Assembly: GCA_913009865.1 (NCBI GenBank)
Contig: CAJVYK010000022.1
Span: 1 to 17,190, forward strand
Source of the DNA: an uncultured bacterium
GTDB lineage: Bacteria > Planctomycetota > Phycisphaerae > Sedimentisphaerales > Anaerobacaceae
Direction: 5' to 3'
Length of the DNA: 17,190 nt
This document shows, in pieces, positions 5,924-13,555 of the stretch. The notes beneath the pieces are model-generated. The model saw nothing but the letters and a program-made list of their open reading frames with translations. It had not been told where the DNA came from and did not search any database. The translations under genes were made by a program, and so were the position numbers. The first letter of the stretch is position 1; every line of letters begins with the position of its first letter.

Positions 5924-8428
5924 TTATTTTGGCCGTGCAACGGCATGTTTGCTTTCGCTTGGCTGTTTTACCTCAAAGCCATCAAGTTTTAAGTGCTCTT
6001 CGTCCTGCACGTCAATCTTTATAAGGTTCTTGTTTTTGAATTCGCCTCGCAGCAGAGCTTCCGAAAGAGGGTCTTCTATATAGTGCTCGATCGCTCTTCG
6101 CAAAGGTCTGGCCCCGAATTCCGGACTGTAACCTTTGTCGATGAGAAATTCCTTGCTCTGTTCGGTCAGTTCCAGTTTCAACCCATGCTCAACCAGTCGT
6201 TTAAATACCTTCGCAAGTTCGTACTCGACAATAGTCTGCAAATCTTTTCTCGTCAGCGCCTTGAAGACTATGGTGTCGTCGACACGATTTAAGAACTCCG
6301 GCCTGAAGTGCCGCTCGACCTCCTTGCCAAGTGTCTCTTTCATTTTTTCGTAGTTTGCCTCAGTGCTTTTTTTGCCGAACCCGAAGCCGCCGGCATTTTT
6401 TATCAGGTCAGCGCCAATATTACTGGTCATAAGAATAATGACGTTTTTGAAGTCAATGTGTCGTCCGAAACTGTCCGTCAGCCGACCCTCGTCCATAATC
6501 TGCAGCAGCATATTGTAAACGTCGGGATGGGCCTTTTCAATTTCATCCAGCAGCAGCACAGCATAGGGTCGTCGCCTGATTCTCTCGGTCAGTTGGCCAC
6601 CTTCTTCATAGCCCACGTACCCTGGAGGAGCGCCAACGAGCCGGCTCACATTGTGCTTCTCCATAAATTCGCTCATATCGAGCTGAATCAGAGAGCTCTC
6701 ATCGCTGAACATAAACTCAGCCAGCGCTTTTGCAAGCAGCGTTTTTCCCACCCCGCTGGGGCCCAGCAGTATGAAGCAGCCCATAGGACGATTCGGGTCT
6801 TTCAGGCCGCTTCTGCTGCGCCTGACCGCTTTTGCAACGGCGTTGATAGCCTCATCCTGCGAAACGACCCGCTTGTGCAGCTCTGCTTCAAGCTCCAAAA
6901 GCCGCTGGGTTTCCTTCTTTTCCAGCCGGGTCAGTGGAACGCCTGTCATCTTGCTGACGACCTCTGCAATGATCTCGGTATCCACTACGCCGGTCGCCTC
7001 TTTATTCTTATCGTACCATTTTTTGTGTAGTTGCGTTTTATCGTCTAAAAGACGCTGGGCCTCGTCCCTCAAGCCGGCTGCCCGTTCATAGTCGGCGTTT
7101 TTGACCGCCTCATCTTTTTCTCTTTGCAGCTTTTCTATTTTTTCTTCTATCCTCGTCAAATCCGGAGGAGGAGTCATATTCTTAAGTCGCACCCTTGCGC
7201 CAGACTCGTCAACCACATCTATCGCCTTGTCAGGCAGGCATCTGCCGGTAATGTATCTGGTCGATAGTTCTATCGCCTGGTAAAGAGCCTCGTCTGTAAA
7301 GCGTACCCTGTGGTGTGCCTCGTATCGGTCCCGTAATCCTTTAAGTATATCCAGGGTTTCGTCCTTCGAGGGCGGCTCAACAATTATCGTCTGGAACCGC
7401 CTTTCAAGAGCGCCGTCTTTCTCAATATGTTTTCTATACTCGTCTAAAGTAGTAGCGCCGATACACTGCACTTCCCCTCTGGCAAGGGCGGGCTTGAGCA
7501 CATTCGATGCATCGATAGCGCCCTCCGCTCCGCCGGCACCCACCAGCGTGTGCAGTTCGTCAATGAAAAGTATCACGTTCTTTGCTCTTTTAACCTCGTT
7601 AATGACCGCCTTTATTCGCTCTTCGAATTGACCACGGTATTTTGTTCCCGCCACCATCATTGCCAGGTCCAGCACGACGATTCGCTTGTCTCTGAGGATT
7701 TCAGGTACCTGTTTGCCGATTATCTGCTGACTGAGGCCCTCGACAATAGCGGTTTTGCCAACCCCCGCCTCGCCTAACAGAACCGGATTGTTTTTCGTGC
7801 GCCTGCAGAGTACCTGTATCAATCGCTCAATCTCGTTGCTTCTGCCGATTACCGGGTCAAGCTCGTCGTTGACCGCTAATTGGGTCAGGTCTCTGCCAAA
7901 ACTGTCCAGTGCCGGTGTTTTACTCTTCGGCTTGCCTCGGCCAATGGCCGGCGCCATTTTCATTCCAAGGCCGGCAGGTTCTTCGTCCACGCCGGCTCCA
8001 AGCAGATTTAAGACTTCCTGCCGTACATCCTCAAGCTTCAAGCCCAGATTCATAAGAACCTGAGCCGCTATCCCTTCGCTCTCACGCAGCAGACCCAGCA
8101 GGATGTGTTCGGTGCCGACGTAGTTATGGTTAAGCGCCCTTGCCTCTTCGATTGCGTACTCGATAACCTTCTTGGCTCGCGGCGTCTGCGGCAGTTTGCC
8201 CATCGTGACCATATCGGGACCGCTCTTGACCAGCTTTTCCACTTCGAGACGCAGCTTTTTTATGTCCACATCAAGGTTCTTCAGGACGGTAGCGCCAACT
8301 CCGCTGCCTTCTTTAACTAATCCGAGAAGAACATGCTCGGTTCCTATGTATTCATGGTTAAATCGCTGAGCCTCCTGGTTAGCCAACGCCATAACTTTAC
8401 GTGCACGGTCTGTAAAACGCTCAAACAT
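5924..8428 (-). CDS. clpC: ATP-dependent Clp protease ATP-binding subunit ClpC
   Basis: This 834-residue protein matches the usual ClpC length and layout. Two Clp N-domain repeats (about 1-75 and 80-145) each carry the HEYIGTEHVLLGL-type motif. AAA+ module 1 has Walker A GEAGVGKT (219-226) and Walker B FIDEL (about 288-292). A middle coiled-coil/UVR segment (about 428-460, RIEEKIEKLQREKDEAVKN) separates ClpC from ClpA. Module 2 has Walker A GPSGVGKT (556-563) and Walker B LLLDEIEKAHPD (about 625). A C-terminal D2-small domain follows. The hexamer unfolds proteins and feeds them to ClpP in the cytoplasm. The start at 8428 is supported by GAGG seven bases upstream. It is monocistronic here, with its own promoter (8499-8527) and a 5' UTR palindrome, and converges on the plus-strand operon to its left. 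Confidence 0.97.
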   Translation of the reverse strand: MFERFTDRARKVMALANQEAQRFNHEYIGTEHVLLGLVKEGSGVGATVLKNLDVDIKKLRLEVEKLVKSGPDMVTMGKLPQTPRAKKVIEYAIEEARALNHNYVGTEHILLGLLRESEGIAAQVLMNLGLKLEDVRQEVLNLLGAGVDEEPAGLGMKMAPAIGRGKPKSKTPALDSFGRDLTQLAVNDELDPVIGRSNEIERLIQVLCRRTKNNPVLLGEAGVGKTAIVEGLSQQIIGKQVPEILRDKRIVVLDLAMMVAGTKYRGQFEERIKAVINEVKRAKNVILFIDELHTLVGAGGAEGAIDASNVLKPALARGEVQCIGATTLDEYRKHIEKDGALERRFQTIIVEPPSKDETLDILKGLRDRYEAHHRVRFTDEALYQAIELSTRYITGRCLPDKAIDVVDESGARVRLKNMTPPPDLTRIEEKIEKLQREKDEAVKNADYERAAGLRDEAQRLLDDKTQLHKKWYDKNKEATGVVDTEIIAEVVSKMTGVPLTRLEKKETQRLLELEAELHKRVVSQDEAINAVAKAVRRSRSGLKDPNRPMGCFILLGPSGVGKTLLAKALAEFMFSDESSLIQLDMSEFMEKHNVSRLVGAPPGYVGYEEGGQLTERIRRRPYAVLLLDEIEKAHPDVYNMLLQIMDEGRLTDSFGRHIDFKNVIILMTSNIGADLIKNAGGFGFGKKSTEANYEKMKETLGKEVERHFRPEFLNRVDDTIVFKALTRKDLQTIVEYELAKVFKRLVEHGLKLELTEQSKEFLIDKGYSPEFGARPLRRAIEHYIEDPLSEALLRGEFKNKNLIKIDVQDEEHLKLDGFEVKQPSESKHAVARPK

Positions 8429-8459
8429 CTTTTACCTCGTTAGTATTTCGTGTCTTGTC

Positions 8460-8476
8460 AATGACTATCGGTCATT
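8460..8476 (-). promoter_or_regulatory. Palindrome in the clpC 5' UTR, possible operator
   Basis: Perfect inverted repeat AATGAC-tatcg-GTCATT (6 + 5 + 6) lies between the predicted transcription start and the clpC Shine-Dalgarno sequence. It does not match the CtsR heptad or the CIRCE operator. Confidence 0.35.
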
Positions 8477-8498
8477 AAGATTTGGTTGGTTTAGTGAT

Positions 8499-8527
8499 AT
8501 TATATCATACTCCATTTGATGGAACAA
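8499..8527 (-). promoter_or_regulatory. Sigma70-type promoter of clpC
   Basis: On the minus strand TTGTTC (8527-8522), a 17-bp spacer, then perfect TATAAT (8504-8499). The expected start is near 8492, giving a leader of about 65 nt. Confidence 0.6.
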
Positions 8528-8668
8528 TGTTTTCCTCTCAGTCTGAGTTTTATCGACAGAAAACAGGGCGGACTTTCCAGCTACCCGCACAAAATCTGCA
8601 CTTTTAGCGCCAAAAAGGCCGTCATAATCCATAAAAAAACAAGTTTTTTTGGGTTCTTTGTAATACTT

Positions 8669-8697
8669 TTGCATAATGGTCATTTTAGACATATATT
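8669..8697 (+). promoter_or_regulatory. Candidate promoter for the 8764-10761 gene
   Basis: TTGCAT (8669-8674), a 17-bp spacer, then TATATT (8692-8697). The expected start is near 8704, about 60 nt before the ATG, which has a strong GGGAGGT ribosome-binding site. Confidence 0.4.
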
Positions 8698-8763
8698 ATA
8701 AGGCCGAATGTAAGGTTTGCACGAAACGAATTTGACGGCGTTTAATTCAGGGAGGTACGGAAA

Positions 8764-10761
8764 ATGATTAGGTCAAAAAGATGTTTAGAAAATACTGTTG
8801 TGGCAGTATTGTCGATTTTGTTCGCTGCAGCGGGAGTATGGGCGAAGCCCGCAACGAAAGCCGCTGGAACTGTCCGCATCCGGCCGGTGGCAGGCCAGAC
8901 AACTGATAAGCTGCTGCAAATGGTGCCGGCAGAGAGCTTGTTTGTCGTGCGAGTGAACAATCTTGATTACACCCTCAATCAAACAGACCAGTTTTTAGCC
9001 GGCCTTTCGCCTGTGCCAATAGGGGTCGCAATGCTGGCGCGCATGCAGTTTGCGAATGTGTTGGGCAGTCCGGAACTAAATGGCGTTAATATGGCGGGCA
9101 GCTTTGCGGTTTTCGCTGTAACGGCGCCCGGCGAATCAACAGAAACCAATCCGCCTTCAAATATGTTCATCGGCGGACTTGTTCCGGTTACAGACTATAA
9201 GCAGTTCATCAGCGGCAATCCGAATTGCAGCCAGCCGGACGAGAAAGGGGTTTCTAAAATCACAGGCCAGACAGGGCCCGCAATGCTGATTACGCAGGCC
9301 GGTAATTTCGCATTGGTCGGCTCGGCGGAAAATTATGACAAGCTGGTCGCGATGGCAAAATCTATTTCAGATGCCAAGGCAGCAGGGCTGGCCGGAGCAC
9401 TCGATGCCGATGAGACTAAACTGGCCATAAGTGAGCCGTTGTGGGTATATGGAAATGTTCAGCAGGCATCTAAAGTTTTCGGACCTATAGCACTCGGCCA
9501 GATTGAACAGATAAAGGCGAAGATGGCCGAATGTGAAGACCCGAATGTCCAGGGGCCGATGGCAAACCCGGAAGCGATAATGGATATGTATGCCGGCTTA
9601 CTTGAGACGCTGATGAAAGAGACTAAAGCTGTAACGCTGACAGCCAATCCAAAGCCAACTGCGTTAAATCTGACCGTGAGCGTCTCAGCGGTGCCGGGGA
9701 CGGATATGGCGAATATGCTCGTGGCCGAGGATGAAGCTCCGAAGGAGAATAAACTTTTAGGGTACCTGGAAGACGGGGCTATGATGAACTTTGCCTGCCA
9801 GGTGAATAAAACTTTCTGGAATCAAATCAACGACAAGGGTATCGATTTAATGGCGGAGATTGCCGGCGAGAGTATGACCTCCGAGGATACAGCGAAATGG
9901 AAAACGCTGGCGACAGATGCAATCAGCTCTATGGGCGGCTCAATGGTATGTTCGTTTTCAGTTGACGCAAAAAACAAGCCGCCGTTTGCGTTCAAGTATG
10001 TTATGGCGGTTGAGGATGAGAAAACGTTCAACCGGGTTATTGAAGAAGCTGCGGAAATGATGAATACAAGTGGTATCGCTGATTTTTATAAGAAAATGGG
10101 AATGGAAATCGGCTTTACAATAAAGCGGGACGCTGGCAGTTATAAAGGCGTTTCAATAGATTCAGCTAAGTTCACAATGAAGTCAGTCGATGCGAATTCA
10201 CCGCAGGGGCAAATGATAAACGCTATGTACGGCGATGGATTTGATTACCGATGGGCAATAATTGACGGATTATGTGTTTATGCAGTCGGAGGCGATGTGG
10301 ATTCGGCGATACGTGAGCTGATTGATACGGTCAAGGCCGGCGGTTCGAAGCGGATGGCCTCTGAGATAAAGTCGGCCCTGACGCTTCTGCCGGATGCAGG
10401 CAAGGCCGATTTTATGGTCACGTATAATTTAATGCGTGTATTCAAAATGGCGATGTCTATGGCGCCTGTGCCGATGCCGCAGATGGATATCCCGACAAAA
10501 AGCAATGTCGTTTTCGCAGGTAAAATCAGTAATGGAAAGATGGCTGTTCAGATTGCCCTGCCGAAAGAGCATTTGACCGAGATTATGACGGCATTTCAGA
10601 TGATGATGCAGCAAAAAATGACCCAGCAGATGCAGGAACAGCCGATGATGATGCAGAATTTATGGACATGCTCAATGCACCCGCAGGTGCGTATGCCGCA
10701 AAAGGGTAAGTGCCCGATGTGCGGGATGGAATTGGGGCCGGTCAGACCGCAGGCAAAGTAA
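8764..10761 (+). CDS. Exported protein with C-terminal heavy-metal-binding (HMBD-like) tail
   Basis: This is a 665-residue protein with GGGAGGT before the ATG. Residues 1-27 form a Sec signal peptide with a likely cut after VWA. The body begins with LLQMVPAESLFVVRVNNLDYTL-like sequence, reminiscent of the DUF3352-type exported proteins common in planctomycetes; this is a resemblance only. No catalytic motif is evident. Near the end a Met/Gln-rich stretch (about 600-633, QMMMQQKMTQQM) leads into WTCSMHPQVRMPQKGKCPMC, which has the spacing of the HMBD domain (PF19335: CxMHP...GxCPxCGM) found in copper ATPases and CusB-like proteins, with C636, H639, C650 and C653 as likely ligands. Location would be periplasmic. 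A role in copper or other soft-metal handling is inference. Confidence 0.75.
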   Translation: MIRSKRCLENTVVAVLSILFAAAGVWAKPATKAAGTVRIRPVAGQTTDKLLQMVPAESLFVVRVNNLDYTLNQTDQFLAGLSPVPIGVAMLARMQFANVLGSPELNGVNMAGSFAVFAVTAPGESTETNPPSNMFIGGLVPVTDYKQFISGNPNCSQPDEKGVSKITGQTGPAMLITQAGNFALVGSAENYDKLVAMAKSISDAKAAGLAGALDADETKLAISEPLWVYGNVQQASKVFGPIALGQIEQIKAKMAECEDPNVQGPMANPEAIMDMYAGLLETLMKETKAVTLTANPKPTALNLTVSVSAVPGTDMANMLVAEDEAPKENKLLGYLEDGAMMNFACQVNKTFWNQINDKGIDLMAEIAGESMTSEDTAKWKTLATDAISSMGGSMVCSFSVDAKNKPPFAFKYVMAVEDEKTFNRVIEEAAEMMNTSGIADFYKKMGMEIGFTIKRDAGSYKGVSIDSAKFTMKSVDANSPQGQMINAMYGDGFDYRWAIIDGLCVYAVGGDVDSAIRELIDTVKAGGSKRMASEIKSALTLLPDAGKADFMVTYNLMRVFKMAMSMAPVPMPQMDIPTKSNVVFAGKISNGKMAVQIALPKEHLTEIMTAFQMMMQQKMTQQMQEQPMMMQNLWTCSMHPQVRMPQKGKCPMCGMELGPVRPQAK

Positions 10762-10771
10762 TACGAAGGAG

Positions 10772-11059
10772 TTAGCCGTTTTTTTCCTCAAGCATTTTTC
10801 TAAGGTATATATTTTCCCGGCGAGTTGCTTCAAGGTCGAAAAGCTGATATTTAATACATACCCGCAGGTAATCGAGGGATTCCTGCAGACGATTAATGCT
10901 TTTTTCAAGCTGTTTATGACTGTTACGGGCCTGCCCCGCACCGCCCTGGTGCAGGGCTTGTTTGGCCAGACAAGCCGGTCTTCTGTACTGCAGGTTAGCT
11001 ATCCGGCCAAATTCTTTGACCAAATCATTGACTTTGCCTTCCAATTTTGCTTCGTCCAT
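10772..11059 (-). CDS. Small coiled-coil protein of unknown function
   Basis: The protein has 95 residues from the ATG at 11059 with AGAGGGG about 9 nt upstream. The open frame extends to 11170, but the added residues are unlike the rest and no better start is seen. Residues about 45-95 (HKQLEKSINRLQESLDYLRV and on) are a charged amphipathic helix likely to form a coiled coil, ending in RRENIYLRKMLEEKNG. A short Gly/Ala segment (QGGAGQA) precedes it. No membrane segment or known domain is seen. It converges on the exported metal-tail protein with only 10 bp between stop codons, so the two transcripts probably overlap. Confidence 0.6.
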   Translation of the reverse strand: MDEAKLEGKVNDLVKEFGRIANLQYRRPACLAKQALHQGGAGQARNSHKQLEKSINRLQESLDYLRVCIKYQLFDLEATRRENIYLRKMLEEKNG

Positions 11060-11430
11060 CACTTTGTCCCCTCTCTCTCGCTCGACTTCGCTTTGCATCA
11101 CCCTGAAGAGACCCTCCGAAGCCCCTTGGTTACCGCTATAATTGAGCAAAATTCGTACCCAGGCACACATAAGGTGAGTTTCATGCTGAATTTTTCCGCT
11201 CAGCCCTTATTAGAAGTCTCTCAAAGCAGCCCTGAAGTAACATTCTTAAGTTTTATTTCTGCTTTTTGAAACGCAACCCTTGTATGAATTAAAACCCTGT
11301 GTTGCAAAAAAACAACATTGCAGGTTTGTCTTCCATTTTCTCAGCAGATGTAACAATTTTATTGAAAGATAGTTACGATTGTGTTGATTATTATAAACAT
11401 CGCTGTTGAAATTTGTGGTAAAAAAAATAC

Positions 11431-11459
11431 TTGCAAAGGGCCGGTTTGACTTGTATAAT
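11431..11459 (+). promoter_or_regulatory. Strong sigma70-type promoter upstream of leuA
   Basis: TTGCAA (11431-11436), a 17-bp spacer, then perfect TATAAT (11454-11459). The expected start at about 11466-11467 coincides with an ATG. If transcription continues to leuA the leader would be about 405 nt. Confidence 0.6.
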
Positions 11460-11466
11460 TAACTTT

Positions 11467-11571
11467 ATGAGCACCAATCGCACAATTCGTTCTTCGCAAA
11501 AGGCCGCTCCCGGCCCGAACACTCGGTTGCTGCGCCGCAATGCACAGCATGCCTTACGGCAGGCGCTATAA
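11467..11571 (+). CDS. Possible leaderless 34-aa leader peptide upstream of leuA
   Basis: The ATG lies 7 nt after a perfect TATAAT, so the transcript would start at or next to it, and there is no Shine-Dalgarno sequence. The product begins MSTNRTIRSSQK and ends TRLLRRNAQHALRQAL, with leucine codons TTG, CTG, TTA and CTA all in the last 14 codons. Arg-rich peptides with an LLRR run are known as leucine leader peptides in some bacteria (actinobacterial leuA leaders), and the position before leuA fits. There are only two consecutive Leu codons and no convincing terminator hairpin directly downstream, so the attenuation role is speculative. Confidence 0.35.
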   Translation: MSTNRTIRSSQKAAPGPNTRLLRRNAQHALRQAL

Positions 11572-11675
11572 CCTTTCTACAACAAAAACCTTTTATAAAC
11601 CCTCTTTTTTTCGTAAACTTGCGCCTGTAAAAACAGGTATTCGTGGCAATTTAACACTGGTTGGGGCATAATTAC

Positions 11676-11700
11676 TCAAACTGACCAGTGGCCAGTTTGA
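11676..11700 (+). repeat. Inverted repeat in the leuA leader region
   Basis: TCAAACTGACC (11676-11686), loop AGT, GGCCAGTTTGA (11690-11700): 10 of 11 positions pair. A further inverted copy, GGTCAGTTTGAGT (11818-11830), is a perfect 13-bp complement of 11674-11686. Confidence 0.6.
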
Positions 11701-11767
11701 AAAATCAAAAATCAAAATTGCGGAATCCAGACGAAGTCGGGATGGCTTTTTGATTGTTTTTTGTTTT
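11701..11767 (+). repeat. Heptad repeat arranged as an inverted pair
   Basis: Left units AAAATCA, AAAATCA and AAATTGC (11701-11721); right units TTTTTGA, TTGTTTT and TTGTTTT (11747-11767), roughly the reverse complement of the left. A 25-bp core lies between, with a short ATCC/GGAT pairing. Confidence 0.5.
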
Positions 11768-11781
11768 ATGGAACATATTAT
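11754..11781 (+). promoter_or_regulatory. Weak candidate proximal promoter for leuA
   Basis: TTGTTT (11754-11759), a 16-bp spacer, then TATTAT (11776-11781), about 90 bp before the leuA ATG. AT-rich context makes chance matches likely. Confidence 0.22.
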
Positions 11782-11796
11782 TAAATAATGAGTTAT

Positions 11797-11820
11797 ACCG
11801 ATTTCGGGCCGTAAATCGGT
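11797..11820 (+). promoter_or_regulatory. Hairpin 5' of leuA
   Basis: Perfect 8-bp stem ACCGATTT (11797-11804) / AAATCGGT (11813-11820) with loop CGGGCCGT. It shares its last three bases with the distal GGTCAGTTTGAGT repeat, so the two pairings compete. No T-run follows, so it is not an intrinsic terminator. Confidence 0.45.
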
Positions 11821-11871
11821 CAGTTTGAGTTAGTAACTATCTGTAACAGTTCAAAACTCTGGAGAAAACAA

Positions 11872-13437
11872 ATGTCCGTTTCTAAAAAGGAAAATATTAT
11901 AATTTTCGATACCACTTTAAGGGATGGCGAGCAATCTCCGGGCGCCTCGCTTTCAATTACTGAAAAACTCGAAATCGCCAGACAGCTTGCGGTTTTGGGT
12001 GTCGATGTAATCGAAGCCGGCTTTCCAGTCTCCAGCCCGGCTCAGTTCGAGGCCACTCGGCTCGTTGCCGAGACAGTCAGCGGCCCGGTTATAGCAGCCC
12101 TGGCCCGCGCAAACCGAAAGGATATCGAGGCGGCCGGAAAAGCTGTCGGCCCGGCTAAAAATAAACGCATCCATACGTTCATTGCGACTTCACCTATTCA
12201 TATGAAATACAAGCTGAAAAAAAACAGCGATGAGGTCTTGAAAATGGCCGTCGAGGCGGTTCGATACGCAAAAAGCTTCACGGACGATGTCGAGTTCTCG
12301 CCTGAAGATGCCACCAGAAGCGAAACCTCGTTCCTGGTAGAGATTTTAACCGCCGTCATCGAAGCCGGTGCAACGACGTTAAATATACCCGACACAGTCG
12401 GTTATATTCTGCCGTATGAATACGGCAGAATTATCGCTCAGCTTAAATCCGATGTGCCGGGAATAGAGGATTGCATAATAAGCACTCATTGCCACAACGA
12501 CCTTGGTATGGCGGTGGCCAATTCATTAGCCGGCGTGCGAAACGGTGCACGACAGGTTGAGTGCGCCCTCAACGGTATGGGGGAGCGTGCAGGAAACGCA
12601 GCACTGGAAGAGATTGTTATGGCTATACACACAAGGGCAGACTTCTTCGAGAAATGCGGCGCCCAAACTGATATCAACACCAAAGAAATCTATCGCACCA
12701 GCCAGTTAGTCTCGCAGCTGACCGGCTTCGTCATTCAGCCGAACAAGGCCATCGTCGGAAAAAATGCCTTCGCACACGAAGCCGGCATTCACGTTGACGG
12801 CATATTAAAGGAACGCACCACCTACGAGATTATGACTGCCGAAACTATCGGCCTGGTCGGCTCACGTATGGTGCTCGGACGGCATACCGGCAGAGCCGGC
12901 TTCACAGATAGATGCAGGCAGCTCGGCTTCAAACTTACCAAGGACGAACTCGAGCAGGCATACCAGAAATTCATGGAAATCGCTGACAAGAAAAAGGAAG
13001 TTTTTGACGAAGATATCGCTGTAATAATCAATGACGAAATCCACGTTGTCGAACAGGTTTACGAGTTGCAGTATCTGCACGTTGCCTGCGGAACCGGTAC
13101 GCTGCCGACCGCAAGCGTGAAAATACGTTTTAAAAAGGAGACTATGCAGGCCGCCGCCTGCGGTGACGGCCCTGTCGATGCAGCTTACGAGGCCATCAGG
13201 GAAGCTATCGGCCAATCGCCCAAGCTCGAAAGCTACTCAATAAGAGCTGTTACCGGCGGCAAGGAAGCTCTCGGAGAAGCAACCGTGAAAATCACCGAGG
13301 ATGGCCGAATTTACATAGGCAGGGGCGTCTCCACGGATATCATAGAGGCAAGCGCAAAGGCCTACGTCGATGCCATTAACCGAATGGTATCAGCACAAAG
13401 CAGTGGTACACAGGACGAATTAAAAGCAGAACTTTAA
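11872..13437 (+). CDS. leuA: 2-isopropylmalate synthase
   Basis: This is a 521-residue protein; the ATG has GGAG about 8 nt upstream. It condenses acetyl-CoA with 2-oxoisovalerate, the first committed step of leucine synthesis. Visible features are the N-terminal FDTTLRDGEQSPGAS (D13, R17, D18 and E20 region), the metal-binding HCHND (H206, H208, N209, D210) with GMAVANS after it, the linker region AHEAGIHVDGI (about 303), and a C-terminal part (from about 390) with the length and GTGTLPTASVKI/GDGPVDAAY pattern of the leucine-binding regulatory domain. The complete regulatory domain makes feedback inhibition by leucine likely. A homocitrate or citramalate synthase is possible in principle but less likely given leuC and leuD downstream. 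A heptad array starts one base after the stop. Confidence 0.95.
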   Translation: MSVSKKENIIIFDTTLRDGEQSPGASLSITEKLEIARQLAVLGVDVIEAGFPVSSPAQFEATRLVAETVSGPVIAALARANRKDIEAAGKAVGPAKNKRIHTFIATSPIHMKYKLKKNSDEVLKMAVEAVRYAKSFTDDVEFSPEDATRSETSFLVEILTAVIEAGATTLNIPDTVGYILPYEYGRIIAQLKSDVPGIEDCIISTHCHNDLGMAVANSLAGVRNGARQVECALNGMGERAGNAALEEIVMAIHTRADFFEKCGAQTDINTKEIYRTSQLVSQLTGFVIQPNKAIVGKNAFAHEAGIHVDGILKERTTYEIMTAETIGLVGSRMVLGRHTGRAGFTDRCRQLGFKLTKDELEQAYQKFMEIADKKKEVFDEDIAVIINDEIHVVEQVYELQYLHVACGTGTLPTASVKIRFKKETMQAAACGDGPVDAAYEAIREAIGQSPKLESYSIRAVTGGKEALGEATVKITEDGRIYIGRGVSTDIIEASAKAYVDAINRMVSAQSSGTQDELKAEL

Positions 13438-13472
13438 TTCGTCGGGCGTCGTGCGTATATCGTATTGCGTAA
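13438..13472 (+). repeat. Heptameric repeat array (5 x 7 bp) directly after the leuA stop
   Basis: Units TTCGTCG, GGCGTCG, TGCGTAT, ATCGTAT and TGCGTAA share the consensus NNCGTNN. The array begins immediately after the TAA of leuA (13435-13437). Confidence 0.65.
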
Positions 13473-13520
13473 AAAGAAATTAAGCTACGAAAAGGCGTAC
13501 AAGTTTTCACTGAAAAAGTC

Positions 13521-13549
13521 TTGATTAAAAGTCCGATAAATGGTATAAT
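13521..13549 (+). promoter_or_regulatory. Sigma70-type promoter of unassigned transcript
   Basis: TTGATT (13521-13526), a 17-bp spacer, then perfect TATAAT (13544-13549). There is no recognised gene within the next 300 bases. Confidence 0.5.
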
Positions 13550-13555
13550 TGTCGT

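Larger units (their letters stand above)
8429..8763. other. Divergent intergenic region between clpC and the exported metal-binding-tail protein
   Basis: This 335-bp AT-rich stretch holds promoter candidates for both flanking genes and a small palindrome in the clpC leader. A 75-codon minus-strand frame at 8465-8692 lacks a ribosome-binding site and recognisable features, so I see no gene here. Confidence 0.6.
11060..11871. other. Long leuA upstream region
   Basis: About 800 bp without an established protein gene. It contains a strong promoter at 11431-11459, a 34-codon leaderless ORF (11467-11571), a heptad-repeat inverted element (11701-11767), a weaker promoter near 11754-11781 and several inverted repeats (11624-11637, 11676-11700, 11797-11820). 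No tRNA, T-box or known riboswitch motif was recognised. Confidence 0.6.

Noticed and set aside
6308..7030. 240-codon plus-strand frame within clpC
   Set aside because: It is antisense to conserved ClpC sequence; long shadow frames are expected opposite GC-rich codon positions.
8632..8650. A-run/T-run inverted repeat AAAAAAC...GTTTTTTT as terminator
   Set aside because: It is pure A/T pairing with a tiny loop, and no gene ends nearby.
8465..8692. 75-codon minus-strand frame in the clpC / exported-protein intergenic region
   Set aside because: It has no ribosome-binding site or domain, overlaps the clpC promoter, and its composition looks like AT-rich noncoding DNA.
10916..11269. 117-codon plus-strand frame opposite the coiled-coil gene
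   Set aside because: It is antisense to a better supported gene, lacks a ribosome-binding site, and is a hydrophobic mix typical of a shadow frame.
11605..11611. T-run as an attenuator terminator after the 34-codon ORF
   Set aside because: There are seven T's but no GC-rich stem directly before them.
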